Assembly: GCF_017813365.1 (NCBI RefSeq)
Contig: NZ_JAGIZA010000001.1
Span: 62,001 to 126,000, forward strand
DNA: 64,000 nt
Source of the DNA: Roseomonas indoligenes
GTDB lineage: Bacteria; Pseudomonadota; Alphaproteobacteria; Acetobacterales; Acetobacteraceae
Direction of reading: 5' to 3'
Position numbers and translations under genes: made by a program. The notes below the pieces were generated by a model. That model did not search any database, had not been told where the DNA came from, and worked only from the letters and a program-made list of their open reading frames with translations. Position 1 is the first letter of the stretch, and the number at the start of each line of letters is the position of its first letter. Shown here in pieces: positions 25,061 to 32,626 of the stretch.

Positions 25061-26266
25061 CTACTCCGCCGCCAGCGGGACGCTGAGAAGGCCCAGCGCG
25101 TGGCCGGTGCGGGTGATGGCGTCCACCGCGGTATCGATCTGCGCGGGCGTCAGCGCGGCGCTCACGCTCATCCGCAGCAGCGGCTTGCCGCCCGGCGTGG
25201 CCGGGCCGAGGGCGAGGTTGGTGTAGACCCCTTCCGCCAGCAGCCGGTTCCAGAACATCACCGCCGTCTCCCGGCTGGGCATGGAGAGGGAGACGATGGG
25301 GCTCGGCATGGCGCTGAGCAGGAAGCCCGCCGCCACCAGCCCCTCATGGAGCTTCTGCCCGTTCCGGCGCAGCGCGTCGCGCAGCTCCGGCCGCGCCTCC
25401 ATCACGTCGATCGCCCGCAGGACGGAGGCGGCGACGGACGGGGGTAGGGAGGCGGTGAACATGTAGGGGCGCGCGGAGAGCCGCAGCGCGTCGAACCCGT
25501 CCAGGTCGGAGGCGAGGAAGCCGCCGATCGCGCCGAGGCTCTTGCTGAAGGTGCCAACGACGAAGTCCACGTCGTCCTCCACCCCTTCCGCCTCGGCCAG
25601 GCCGCGGCCCTTCTCCCCCAGCACGCCGAGGGAGTGGGCCTCGTCCACCAGCAGCCAGGCGCCGGCCTCGCGCTTCACCTCCGCCATCTCCCGCAGCGGG
25701 GCGGTGTCGCCAAGCATGCTGTAGATGCCCTCGGCCACGATGAGCTTCTCGCCGGGCTGGGAGGAGAGGATGCGCAGGCGGCGCCGGAGGTCGTCGGGGT
25801 CGTTGTGGCGGAAGCGCGTGACCTGGGCGTGGCCCAGCCGGGCGCCGTCGTAGATGCTGGCATGGCTGTCGCCATCCAGCAGAAGGTGGTCGCCCTTTCC
25901 GGCGAGGGTCGAGAGGGCGCCGAGATTTGCCTGGTAGCCGGTGGTGAAGACCATGGCCGAGCGGCGCTTCAGGAAGGCGGCCAGCCGGCGCTCCAGCGCC
26001 GCGTGCCCGTCATAGGTGCCGTTGGCGATGCGGGATCCGGTGGTGCCCGTGCCCCGCTCCTGCGTCGCGGTCACCGCGGCATCGATGCAATCCGGGTCGA
26101 AGGTCAGGCCGAGATAGTTGTTGGTGCCGAGCAGCAGGATCCGCCGCCCGCCCAGCAGGGCCTCGGTGGCCGAGAGGACGGCGTCGAAGGAGACGCCGAA
26201 GGGGTCGCGCCCGGCCGCGCTGACGGCCGCGTGCTCATCGCGCAGGGCGCGGAACTTGGAGAGCAC
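25061..26266 (-). CDS. spt: serine palmitoyltransferase-type alpha-oxoamine synthase
   Basis: A 401-residue PLP enzyme condensing an amino acid with an acyl thioester; in this context serine plus palmitoyl-ACP/CoA to 3-ketosphinganine. Visible residues: NNYLGLTFDP, the class opening; His135 in DGDSHAS, which stacks on PLP; DEAHSLG at 208-214; and the PLP lysine in GTFSKSLGAIGG (Lys242). The same fold includes 8-amino-7-oxononanoate synthase and 2-amino-3-ketobutyrate ligase. A dedicated acyl carrier protein lies 2 bp upstream, and CerR-like and acyl-ligase genes are nearby, which together favour serine palmitoyltransferase. Confidence 0.85.
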   Translation of the reverse strand: MLSKFRALRDEHAAVSAAGRDPFGVSFDAVLSATEALLGGRRILLLGTNNYLGLTFDPDCIDAAVTATQERGTGTTGSRIANGTYDGHAALERRLAAFLKRRSAMVFTTGYQANLGALSTLAGKGDHLLLDGDSHASIYDGARLGHAQVTRFRHNDPDDLRRRLRILSSQPGEKLIVAEGIYSMLGDTAPLREMAEVKREAGAWLLVDEAHSLGVLGEKGRGLAEAEGVEDDVDFVVGTFSKSLGAIGGFLASDLDGFDALRLSARPYMFTASLPPSVAASVLRAIDVMEARPELRDALRRNGQKLHEGLVAAGFLLSAMPSPIVSLSMPSRETAVMFWNRLLAEGVYTNLALGPATPGGKPLLRMSVSAALTPAQIDTAVDAITRTGHALGLLSVPLAAE

Positions 26267-26268
26267 CG

Positions 26269-26520
26269 TCAGGCCGCCAGGCTCGGGTCGCTGACGAGAA
26301 CGCGGACAAGGTCCCCGACGGTCTCGATCTCCGCCATCCGGTCCATCGAGATGATGGTGTCCAGGCGAGTCTCCAGCAGCATGATGAAGTCGATCGCGCC
26401 CACCGAATCGAAGTTCAGGTCCCGGAGGATATGTGTCTCCATCGTCAGGGGGCCGGTCAGCTTCCCCGACTCCTCCAGGGCCGCGGCGATCTCCCGCAGG
26501 GCGGCCTGCTCATCCAGCAT
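26269..26520 (-). CDS. acyl carrier protein dedicated to serine palmitoyltransferase (AcpR-like)
   Basis: An 83-residue acidic ACP. The phosphopantetheine site is Ser39 in NFDSVGAIDF, close to the DSL consensus with Val for Leu. MLLETRLDTIISMDRMAEIETVGDLV matches the third and fourth helices of ACPs. It precedes the oxoamine synthase by 2 bp, the arrangement known for sphingolipid ACPs in Caulobacter and relatives. The ATG at 26520 is preceded by a purine-rich stretch (GGGAAGACAAG). Confidence 0.88.
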   Translation of the reverse strand: MLDEQAALREIAAALEESGKLTGPLTMETHILRDLNFDSVGAIDFIMLLETRLDTIISMDRMAEIETVGDLVRVLVSDPSLAA

Positions 26521-26601
26521 CTTGTCTTCCCCTACGAAGAAAACCCCAAAGCCCCCCCGGGCCCCTCCGGACTAAGGCTTCCCGTAAGCTGGATGCAAGG
26601 T

Positions 26602-27954
26602 TCATCCTGTTGCGGAACTGTCATCTGCCAAGAGCCATTGCGCGGAAGGCACAGCTTGGCCGGCGAGCAAGAGAAGTGCCGAGAGGATGGAGGCCGCCCC
26701 CGCACCGGGGAGTCCGAACAGGGCCAGCCCGGCCAGGGCCAACGGGATGTAAACCGCTGTCGTTACAGCCCTAAGCCGCAGTGCGAGGCCGTGCCGGCCC
26801 ATGGATACCAGCAGCGGTTCCAGGGCGAAGCCGGCGAACCCGAAGGAGGAGGCGAGGCCCAGCAGCAGCATGACGGGATAGGCCGCCCCCCCTTCCGCCC
26901 CGCCCACGAGACGAAGCAGCCATTCCCCCAGCGCGGCCAGGATCATCATGAAGCCGAGGGCCAGGAGGGCCGATAGGGCAAGGCCGCGGCGCATCAGCCG
27001 GCGCAGCCCTGCCCGGTCCCCCTCCGCCGCCAGGCGGGCCAGTTCCGGGTAGAGGGCGGGGGTGAGGAAGCGGCTGGGCTTCAGGGCCGCCTCCCCGATC
27101 TGGCGGGCCAGGGCGAAGAGCGCGGCCTCCGCCGGGCCGAGCATCCCGCCGACGCATAGGGTCGCGAGGTGGGTGGAGCCGAGGGAGAGGGTGGTCATCA
27201 GGTTGGTGGACCAGGCGAAGCCCCAGATGCCGGGATGAGCCTCCGTTGCCCGCAGGCGCGGCGCCCCCGCCTCCCGCCGCAGCAGTCCGCGGCGCGAGAC
27301 CTCCCCCCAGGCCGCCGCGATCAGGACGAGGCCGCCGAGGATGGTTCCCGCGTACCAGGCCGCCAGGAAGCCCGGCAGCCCCGCCCCGGTCGCCGCGGCC
27401 AGCCCCGCCCCGGCGAGCCGGATCACCGCCCCCATCGCGTCCCGCCGCGCCAGCAGGTCGAAACGGTCGAAGAGGCGGAGCAGCCCGACCGGGGTCGCCA
27501 GCACCAAGAAGGCCGTGCAGGTGGCGTAGAGGGCACCCAGCGGCACCACCTCCGGCGGCCAGCCGAAGACGGGACCCAGGAACCACGCCGCCACGGCGCA
27601 GCCGAGGCTTCCCACCAGCCCGGAGCCGATATCCAGGGCCAGGGTGAAGCGGAGCAGGGCCTGGAAGGCGGGCCGGCGCTCCGGTTCCAGGCTGCCGGCG
27701 CCGTAGCGCAGCACCGCCTGCCAGGACTGGAACTTCACGAAGGAGGCGGCCGTCTGGGCGAAGCCGTGGATCAGCACCAGCACGCCCATCCCCGTGGCGC
27801 CGAGGCTGTGCATGCCCAGGCCGAAGGCACCCAGGTTCAGCAGCGCCGTGACGGCCTTGCCTCCCAGCAGCAGGCCAGCGTTCCGCAGGATTCGCCGGAA
27901 CAGCGCATCCGCCCCCGCCTTGTCCGTTCCTGCCTTGCCGACGGCATCGCTCAT
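26602..27954 (-). CDS. MATE/Wzx-type lipid-linked saccharide flippase
   Basis: A 450-residue polytopic protein with twelve or more helices, of the polysaccharide biosynthesis (oligosaccharide flippase) superfamily. The N-terminal helix ILRNAGLLLGGKAVTALLNLG and the later ALFALARQIGEAALKPSRFLTPALYPELARLAAEG segment are typical. These proteins flip undecaprenyl-linked sugars or other lipids across the inner membrane. ATG 27954 overlaps the glycosyltransferase stop by four bases. Its place between a glycosyltransferase and the ACP/SPT pair is compatible with either an O-antigen/capsule or a glycolipid route. Confidence 0.8.
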   Translation of the reverse strand: MSDAVGKAGTDKAGADALFRRILRNAGLLLGGKAVTALLNLGAFGLGMHSLGATGMGVLVLIHGFAQTAASFVKFQSWQAVLRYGAGSLEPERRPAFQALLRFTLALDIGSGLVGSLGCAVAAWFLGPVFGWPPEVVPLGALYATCTAFLVLATPVGLLRLFDRFDLLARRDAMGAVIRLAGAGLAAATGAGLPGFLAAWYAGTILGGLVLIAAAWGEVSRRGLLRREAGAPRLRATEAHPGIWGFAWSTNLMTTLSLGSTHLATLCVGGMLGPAEAALFALARQIGEAALKPSRFLTPALYPELARLAAEGDRAGLRRLMRRGLALSALLALGFMMILAALGEWLLRLVGGAEGGAAYPVMLLLGLASSFGFAGFALEPLLVSMGRHGLALRLRAVTTAVYIPLALAGLALFGLPGAGAASILSALLLLAGQAVPSAQWLLADDSSATG

Positions 27955-29081
27955 GCCCCGCCCTCCCGCAGCCGCGCCAGGATGCGGGCGGCCCGGGCGT
28001 CCCAGGTATAGGTTTCCAGCAGCACCGCCCGCGCCCGCGCGCCCAGCGCCGCGGCCCGTGCGGGATCCGCGAGAAGGGCCCGCGCGGCCGAGGCCCAGGC
28101 CGCCGCATCCCCGGGCGGCAGCAGCAGCGCCGCCCCCGTCCCGGCCAAGATCTCCCGCAGGGCGGGAATGTCGGAGGCGAGGATCGGCCGTCCCGCCGCC
28201 ATGTATTCGAACAGCTTCAGCGGCGACATCCAGCGCCCGATCTCCCGCCCGGCGGACGAGGCCACGTTCGGCGCGGGCGGCGCCAGCAGCAGATCGAAGC
28301 GGGCGAGGTAGGCGGGCACGCGCGCGTGCGCCACATGCCCGTGGAAGTGCAGGTTGGCCCCCCCGGCGAGGCGCGACCGCCAGGCCGCGATATCCGCCTC
28401 CATCCCGCCCACCGCGTGCAGGTCGCATTCCGGCAGGGCCTCCGCCAGGGCGGCCACCGTCTCCATGCCCTTGCCGGGATAGAGGTGGCCGACATAGCCG
28501 AGCTGGGGGGCGCCCGGGCGCCCGGGCCAGGGCTCGGGCGGCGGGCCGGGATCCGTTAGGGGATCCGCCCCGTCATGCGCCACCATCACCGGCCGCCCCG
28601 CCAGGGCCGGCACGGCGGCGGCGTAGTCATCCGCCAGACTGCGGGAGATGGCGACCATGAGCGCCATGCGGGGGTGTCGGAACAGCCAGGATTCCGCCAG
28701 GCGCCGTGCCCGCCGCCGCGGCAGCGCGTGGGCCTCGTAGACGAAAGAGGCGGGAATGCGCGCCGCCGCGGCCGCCAGCGCATAGGCGTGGCGGCCATAG
28801 AGGAGGTCCGGCGCCGGCCTCGCCGCCATCTCCCGCGCCGCCAGCAGGGGGTAGAGCAGGTTCTTGCCCAGCGGCAGGGCCGGCGGCGCCCGCAGCACCA
28901 GATCGAAGAGGGGCGGCATGCCGAAGGCCTCGAAGACCGCCGGCGCATCCGCCTGCCGGCCCCGGGCGTAGAGCGTCACCTCATGCCCCGCGGCGGCGAA
29001 GGCACGGCACATGCCCATGACGTTCACCGCGCTCGCCACCCGGGAGGGGAGGGCGGTGCCGGCGATATAGGCTATGCGCAT
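27951..29081 (-). CDS. GT4-family glycosyltransferase
   Basis: A 376-residue GT-B glycosyltransferase. The N-terminal domain begins MRIAYIAGTALPSRVASAVNVMGMCRAFAAAGHEVTLYARG, with the glycine-rich acceptor loop. The C-terminal donor domain shows GYVGHLYPGKGMET and the family GT4 motif around KLFEYMAAGRPILASD, which includes the E-x7-E-like nucleotide-sugar site. Donor and acceptor are unknown. It is translationally coupled to the flippase and divergent from the ELM1-like gene by 47 bp. Confidence 0.87.
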   Translation of the reverse strand: MRIAYIAGTALPSRVASAVNVMGMCRAFAAAGHEVTLYARGRQADAPAVFEAFGMPPLFDLVLRAPPALPLGKNLLYPLLAAREMAARPAPDLLYGRHAYALAAAAARIPASFVYEAHALPRRRARRLAESWLFRHPRMALMVAISRSLADDYAAAVPALAGRPVMVAHDGADPLTDPGPPPEPWPGRPGAPQLGYVGHLYPGKGMETVAALAEALPECDLHAVGGMEADIAAWRSRLAGGANLHFHGHVAHARVPAYLARFDLLLAPPAPNVASSAGREIGRWMSPLKLFEYMAAGRPILASDIPALREILAGTGAALLLPPGDAAAWASAARALLADPARAAALGARARAVLLETYTWDARAARILARLREGGA

Positions 29082-29128
29082 GGCGCGCCCCCGCCGGGGG
29101 CCACCCTTCGGGACCGCTGGAAGGCCGC

Positions 29129-30340
29129 ATGGACGGGACGGAGAGCACCGGGCGACCGACGCCGGCCCGCATCTGGGCGCTGCTCGGCCCGCGCACCGGC
29201 GACAACAACACCGTGCTGGCCCTGGCCGAGGCCGCGGCGGCGGAGACGGGCGGTGTGGTGGCGGAGATCCGGCTGCGCCACAACGTCCTGCGGCTGCTGC
29301 CCCCGGCCCTGCTCGGGGCCGGCCTGGCGAGCCTGGACCGGGACTCCCGCAAGCGGCTGGTGCCGCCCTGGCCGGATCTCGTGATCGGCGTCGGCCGCCG
29401 CAGCGTGCCGGCCGCGCGCTGGGTGCGCGAGCGGTCGGCGGGGCGCGCCCGCATCGTCCAGACCGGCCGCCCCCGCTGCGATCCCGCCCTTCTCGACCTG
29501 GTGGTGACCACGCCGCAATACGGCGTGCCGCCCGGGCCCAACGTGCTGGAGCTGCCGGTCACCCCCACGCGCCAGACGCCCGCCCGGCTGGCCGAGGCGG
29601 CGGCGGACTGGGGGGAGGACTTCGCGCGCTTTCCCGCGCCGCGCCGGGCCCTTCTCCTCGGCGGCTCGTCCTGGCCCTGGCGCCCCGACGAGGAGGCGGT
29701 GGAGGGGGCCTGCCGGGCCCTGGTCGTCCGGGCGGAGGAGGAGGGCGGCAGCGTCCTCGCCATTGCCAGCCGGCGCACCCCGGCGGCCCTGGCCGGGCGC
29801 GTGCGCGGCCTTCTGGCCGCGGCACGGGTGCCGGCGGCCCTGCTGGAGGGCAAGGGGGAGCGGAACCCCTATCCCGGCCTGCTCGCCCTGGCCGACAGCA
29901 TCGCCGTCACTGCCGACAGCGTCTCGATGGTCTCCGACGCGCTGGCGAGCGGGCGTCCGGTCAGCCTGGTTCCCGTCCGGGCAAATCGCGTCGGCGAGGC
30001 CCTGCTGCGCGGGATGCGCGCGCTGCGACTGGCGGATGCCGACGAGGCCGCCTCGCCCGTGGTGGGCGCCCTGGGTCGTGCCTGGGGGAGCCTGGTGCGG
30101 CGCGGCTTGGTGGGCTGGCCGCGCGACCTGTGGTTCTTCTGGCGGGGGCTGGAGCATCAACGGCTCACGGAGGGCCGTTCCGCCCCGCCGGACGCCACGG
30201 CGGCGGCGCTGGCGCGCATCAGGCCGCTGCTGCGGGGTGATGGGGCCGGGGAAGCTTGCCCCGGCTGCGATCCGCCAGCGCCAGGGCATCCGGGCGGATG
30301 TGCCTCCCCCGGATCCCATGCTCCACCTCCGCCCGGGTGA
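29129..30340 (+). CDS. mitochondrial fission ELM1 family protein (DUF1022)
   Basis: A 403-residue protein. Conserved features of the ELM1/DUF1022 family are present: WALLGPRTGDNNTVLALAEA, DLVIGVGRRSVPAARW, RIVQTGRPR, VVTTPQYGVP and ALADSIAVTADSVSMVSDALASGRPV. The fold resembles GT-B glycosyltransferases, and bacterial members occur among lipid A and polysaccharide genes, but the reaction is not known. The last 122 bp overlap the convergent glycosyltransferase gene; the C-terminal 40 residues are Pro/Gly-rich and probably unstructured. Confidence 0.85.
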   Translation: MDGTESTGRPTPARIWALLGPRTGDNNTVLALAEAAAAETGGVVAEIRLRHNVLRLLPPALLGAGLASLDRDSRKRLVPPWPDLVIGVGRRSVPAARWVRERSAGRARIVQTGRPRCDPALLDLVVTTPQYGVPPGPNVLELPVTPTRQTPARLAEAAADWGEDFARFPAPRRALLLGGSSWPWRPDEEAVEGACRALVVRAEEEGGSVLAIASRRTPAALAGRVRGLLAAARVPAALLEGKGERNPYPGLLALADSIAVTADSVSMVSDALASGRPVSLVPVRANRVGEALLRGMRALRLADADEAASPVVGALGRAWGSLVRRGLVGWPRDLWFFWRGLEHQRLTEGRSAPPDATAAALARIRPLLRGDGAGEACPGCDPPAPGHPGGCASPGSHAPPPPG

Positions 30341-31181
30341 CCGAGCCCTCGTCCAGGCACTCCGCCAGCAGGGCGAAGAAGAAGGTCTCCTGCCGGGGGT
30401 CGGGGTGGGGCTTGTAGCGGGCCCGGGCGGTCCAGAACCGCAGGAAGGGGCGCACCACCGCCGCCGGGATCGGGCCGAAGCCGCGGTCCCGCAGGGTGAA
30501 GTCCACGGGCAGGCCGGTCTTCCAGGGCTGGGTGCGGCGCTTGGTGGTGTGCAGCAGGCGCGTGTCGGGGGCGAGCCGGTCGAAGTCGTTCCAGACGGAT
30601 TCGAGCAGCCCGACCGTCTCGCGCGGCTCCTGCCGCAGCTCGATCAGGTCCACGTAGTCCAGCCGGTGCGCGAAGAGCGCCTCCAGCATCGTCTCGAAGC
30701 GCCAGTGCGGCAGCTTCGCGCAGTCCAGCAGCATGACGCTGGACGCGAGGTAATCCGCCGCGCCGTTGTGCCCGGGGCGGGCGCGGCAACATATGGCCTT
30801 GCCCTCGCGGTCGCGGGCGAAAAGCTCGCCCACGTCGCCGGCCGCGAAGACGTCGGGGTCCACAACCAGGGCCAGGCCCCGGTGCCCCATGGCGTCGGGC
30901 ACGGCGAAGCGGAGAGGGGTAAAGGATTGAAGGTCGTCCATCGTCCAGGTGCGGGCATGGCCCGCGCGCAGGAAGCTCCGTCCCTCGGCCGCGCGCAGCG
31001 GCGCGGAGTGTTCCGCCTCCAGCAGGCGGACCTCGAAGGCGTCCGGGTCCCGCGCGTTGCGGCGGAAGGAGTGGGCGGAAACCAGGGCGCCGAGCCGCTG
31101 CTTCGCGTTGGTATGGATGAAGACGACGGGACGATCGGCGGGGCGCTCCGTCCGGTCGGTGGGCGTGGCGGACTGGCTCAT
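30219..31181 (-). CDS. GT8-like putative glycosyltransferase
   Basis: A 320-residue cytoplasmic protein. VVFIHTNAKQRLGALVSAHSFRRNA is a GT-A-type N-terminal strand and helix, and GLALVVDPDVFAAGDVGELF holds a DPDVF motif that matches the DxD metal/nucleotide-sugar site of GT8 enzymes. Later VWNDFDRLAPDTRLLHTTKRRTQPWKTG also fits the GT8 pattern (HxxxxxKPW-like HTTKRRTQPWK). I am confident of the glycosyltransferase fold, not of the sugar. The 5' end overlaps a divergent lipoprotein ORF and the 3' end overlaps ELM1. Confidence 0.72.
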   Translation of the reverse strand: MSQSATPTDRTERPADRPVVFIHTNAKQRLGALVSAHSFRRNARDPDAFEVRLLEAEHSAPLRAAEGRSFLRAGHARTWTMDDLQSFTPLRFAVPDAMGHRGLALVVDPDVFAAGDVGELFARDREGKAICCRARPGHNGAADYLASSVMLLDCAKLPHWRFETMLEALFAHRLDYVDLIELRQEPRETVGLLESVWNDFDRLAPDTRLLHTTKRRTQPWKTGLPVDFTLRDRGFGPIPAAVVRPFLRFWTARARYKPHPDPRQETFFFALLAECLDEGSVTRAEVEHGIRGRHIRPDALALADRSRGKLPRPHHPAAAA

Positions 31182-31646
31182 CCGGTTCTCCGCGGCCGCG
31201 CTCTGGCGGCGCTGGTGCTGGTCTCGTGCCTGCTGGCGGGCTGCGCGGGCGGGGGGGCGACCCCGCCGGACCCGGCCGCGCGGCAGGCGTTGGCACGGTT
31301 CGACGGGCTATACCAGGGCCAGCAGATCCCGTCCGTGGTCGGGGGGAACTGCCGGACCCAGTCGCGCACCGTCTGGTTCCGCGTGCGGGACGGCGACGTG
31401 GAGCTGCGGAGCTCCCGCCGGCGCCACTCCGCCGTGCAGCGCCCGATCATGGCCGGCCGGGTGCGGCCGGATGGCGAGATCGCGCTGAACCGGGACGGCT
31501 CGGACCGCTTCGCGGCCGGCCAGATCGTGGGCAATCGCCTGACCGTGACGGAGGTTCCCCCGGCCGTCGGCGCCCTGGCCAGCGGCACCACGTGCCTCTA
31601 CCGCTACGAGGCCGAGCGGCAGCAGGGAGATGACGAGGCCGAGTAG
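31113..31646 (+). CDS. putative lipoprotein of unknown function
   Basis: Up to 177 residues. The lipoprotein signal is RALAALVLVSCLLAGC with lipobox LAGC, and the mature part begins AGGGATPPDPAA. The body is a small beta-rich domain with GNCRTQSRTVWFRVRDGDVEL and a Cys pair (GNC...TTC) that may form a disulfide. The start is unclear: ATG 31113 gives a 30-residue n-region and overlaps the divergent glycosyltransferase, while CTG 31173 would give a conventional signal. No characterised relative recognised. Confidence 0.62.
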   Translation: MDEDDGTIGGALRPVGGRGGLAHPVLRGRALAALVLVSCLLAGCAGGGATPPDPAARQALARFDGLYQGQQIPSVVGGNCRTQSRTVWFRVRDGDVELRSSRRRHSAVQRPIMAGRVRPDGEIALNRDGSDRFAAGQIVGNRLTVTEVPPAVGALASGTTCLYRYEAERQQGDDEAE

Positions 31647-31669
31647 GCCCTGGTCCGGCCAGGACCCGC

Positions 31670-32626
31670 TCAGCCACGGGCGGTGCCCCGGTCGAGGCTG
31701 GCCCACCACTCCAGCGTGTCCCGCAGCCCTTCGTCGAACCCGATGCGCGGGGCCCAGACGAGGCCGGGAAGCTGCCGCACGGGGCTGGAGGACCAGTCCC
31801 GGTGCAGGATTTCCCTCGCCTTGCCGAGCCCGAAGATGCCGCCCCGCCCGGTGATCCGCGCCAGGGCGTCCGCCGCCGCGCCGGCCGCCAGCATCGCGCC
31901 GTCCGGCACCCCGACGAAGCGGGGCCGATTCCCGAGGGCGGCGGCGATGCGGCCCAGAAGCTCGCGCCAGCCATGGCCCTGGTGCTGGCCGTCCGTGACC
32001 TCGAAGGTCCCGCCCAGCGGGCCGGAGAGGCAGAGGGTGGCCACCGCGGAGGCCACGTCCCGCGCGTGGACCATGGTGATCCGCGGCTCGGGCGCGCGGG
32101 GGGCCGGAACGATGGCGGAGCTGGCCAGGCGCCGCAGCGTCAGCCCTTCCCGGTCGCCCGGCCCGTAGATGACGGTGGGCCGCAGCACCACCCAGCGCCC
32201 TGCCGGGCCGAGGACGGCCGTCGCCGCCTCCTCGCCCGCCCGCTTGCTGGCCGCGTAGGGGGAGAGGCCGGGTTCGCGGGCCGCGAGGGAGGAGAGGATG
32301 ACGCAGCGCGCCTCCGGCGCCGAGGCGGCGACCGCTTCCGCCAGCCGCACGCTGCCGTCCCGGTTCACGGCCATGAACTCGGCCTGTCCCCGCGCCTTGG
32401 TCAGGCCGGCAAGGTGGACAACCGCCTGCGCCCCATCGACCAGCCGGCGAAGGGCGGCCGGGTCGGACAGGTCGCCGGGGACAGGCTCGGCGCCAGTCGC
32501 GGCGGCCCGCCGTCCGTCACGGACGAGCATCCGCACCCGCCAGCCCGCGGCCGCGAGGGCCGCGACGGTGTGCTGCCCGAGGAAGCCGGTCCCGCCGGTG
32601 ACGGCGACCAGCGGGCCCTCGCTCAT
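31670..32626 (-). CDS. cerR: NAD-dependent epimerase/dehydratase, CerR-like (3-oxosphinganine/3-oxoceramide reductase candidate)
   Basis: A 318-residue extended SDR. TGGTGFLG at residues 10-17 binds the dinucleotide, and YAASK at 124-128 supplies the catalytic Tyr and Lys. HLAGLTKARG and VILSSLAAREPGLSPY are the family's mid segments. Known: in Caulobacter the ceramide reductase CerR is an NAD-dependent epimerase-family protein encoded beside the acyl-ACP synthetase. Here the gene overlaps the acyl-ligase by ATGA, the same pairing. The name is therefore a synteny-based inference; UDP-sugar epimerase is the alternative. Confidence 0.72.
   Translation of the reverse strand: MSEGPLVAVTGGTGFLGQHTVAALAAAGWRVRMLVRDGRRAAATGAEPVPGDLSDPAALRRLVDGAQAVVHLAGLTKARGQAEFMAVNRDGSVRLAEAVAASAPEARCVILSSLAAREPGLSPYAASKRAGEEAATAVLGPAGRWVVLRPTVIYGPGDREGLTLRRLASSAIVPAPRAPEPRITMVHARDVASAVATLCLSGPLGGTFEVTDGQHQGHGWRELLGRIAAALGNRPRFVGVPDGAMLAAGAAADALARITGRGGIFGLGKAREILHRDWSSSPVRQLPGLVWAPRIGFDEGLRDTLEWWASLDRGTARG

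Noticed and set aside
23970-25226. 418-codon plus-strand frame opposite the GT39 gene
   Set aside because: Extreme Arg/Pro/Gly composition and no recognisable domain; shadow of a membrane-protein gene.
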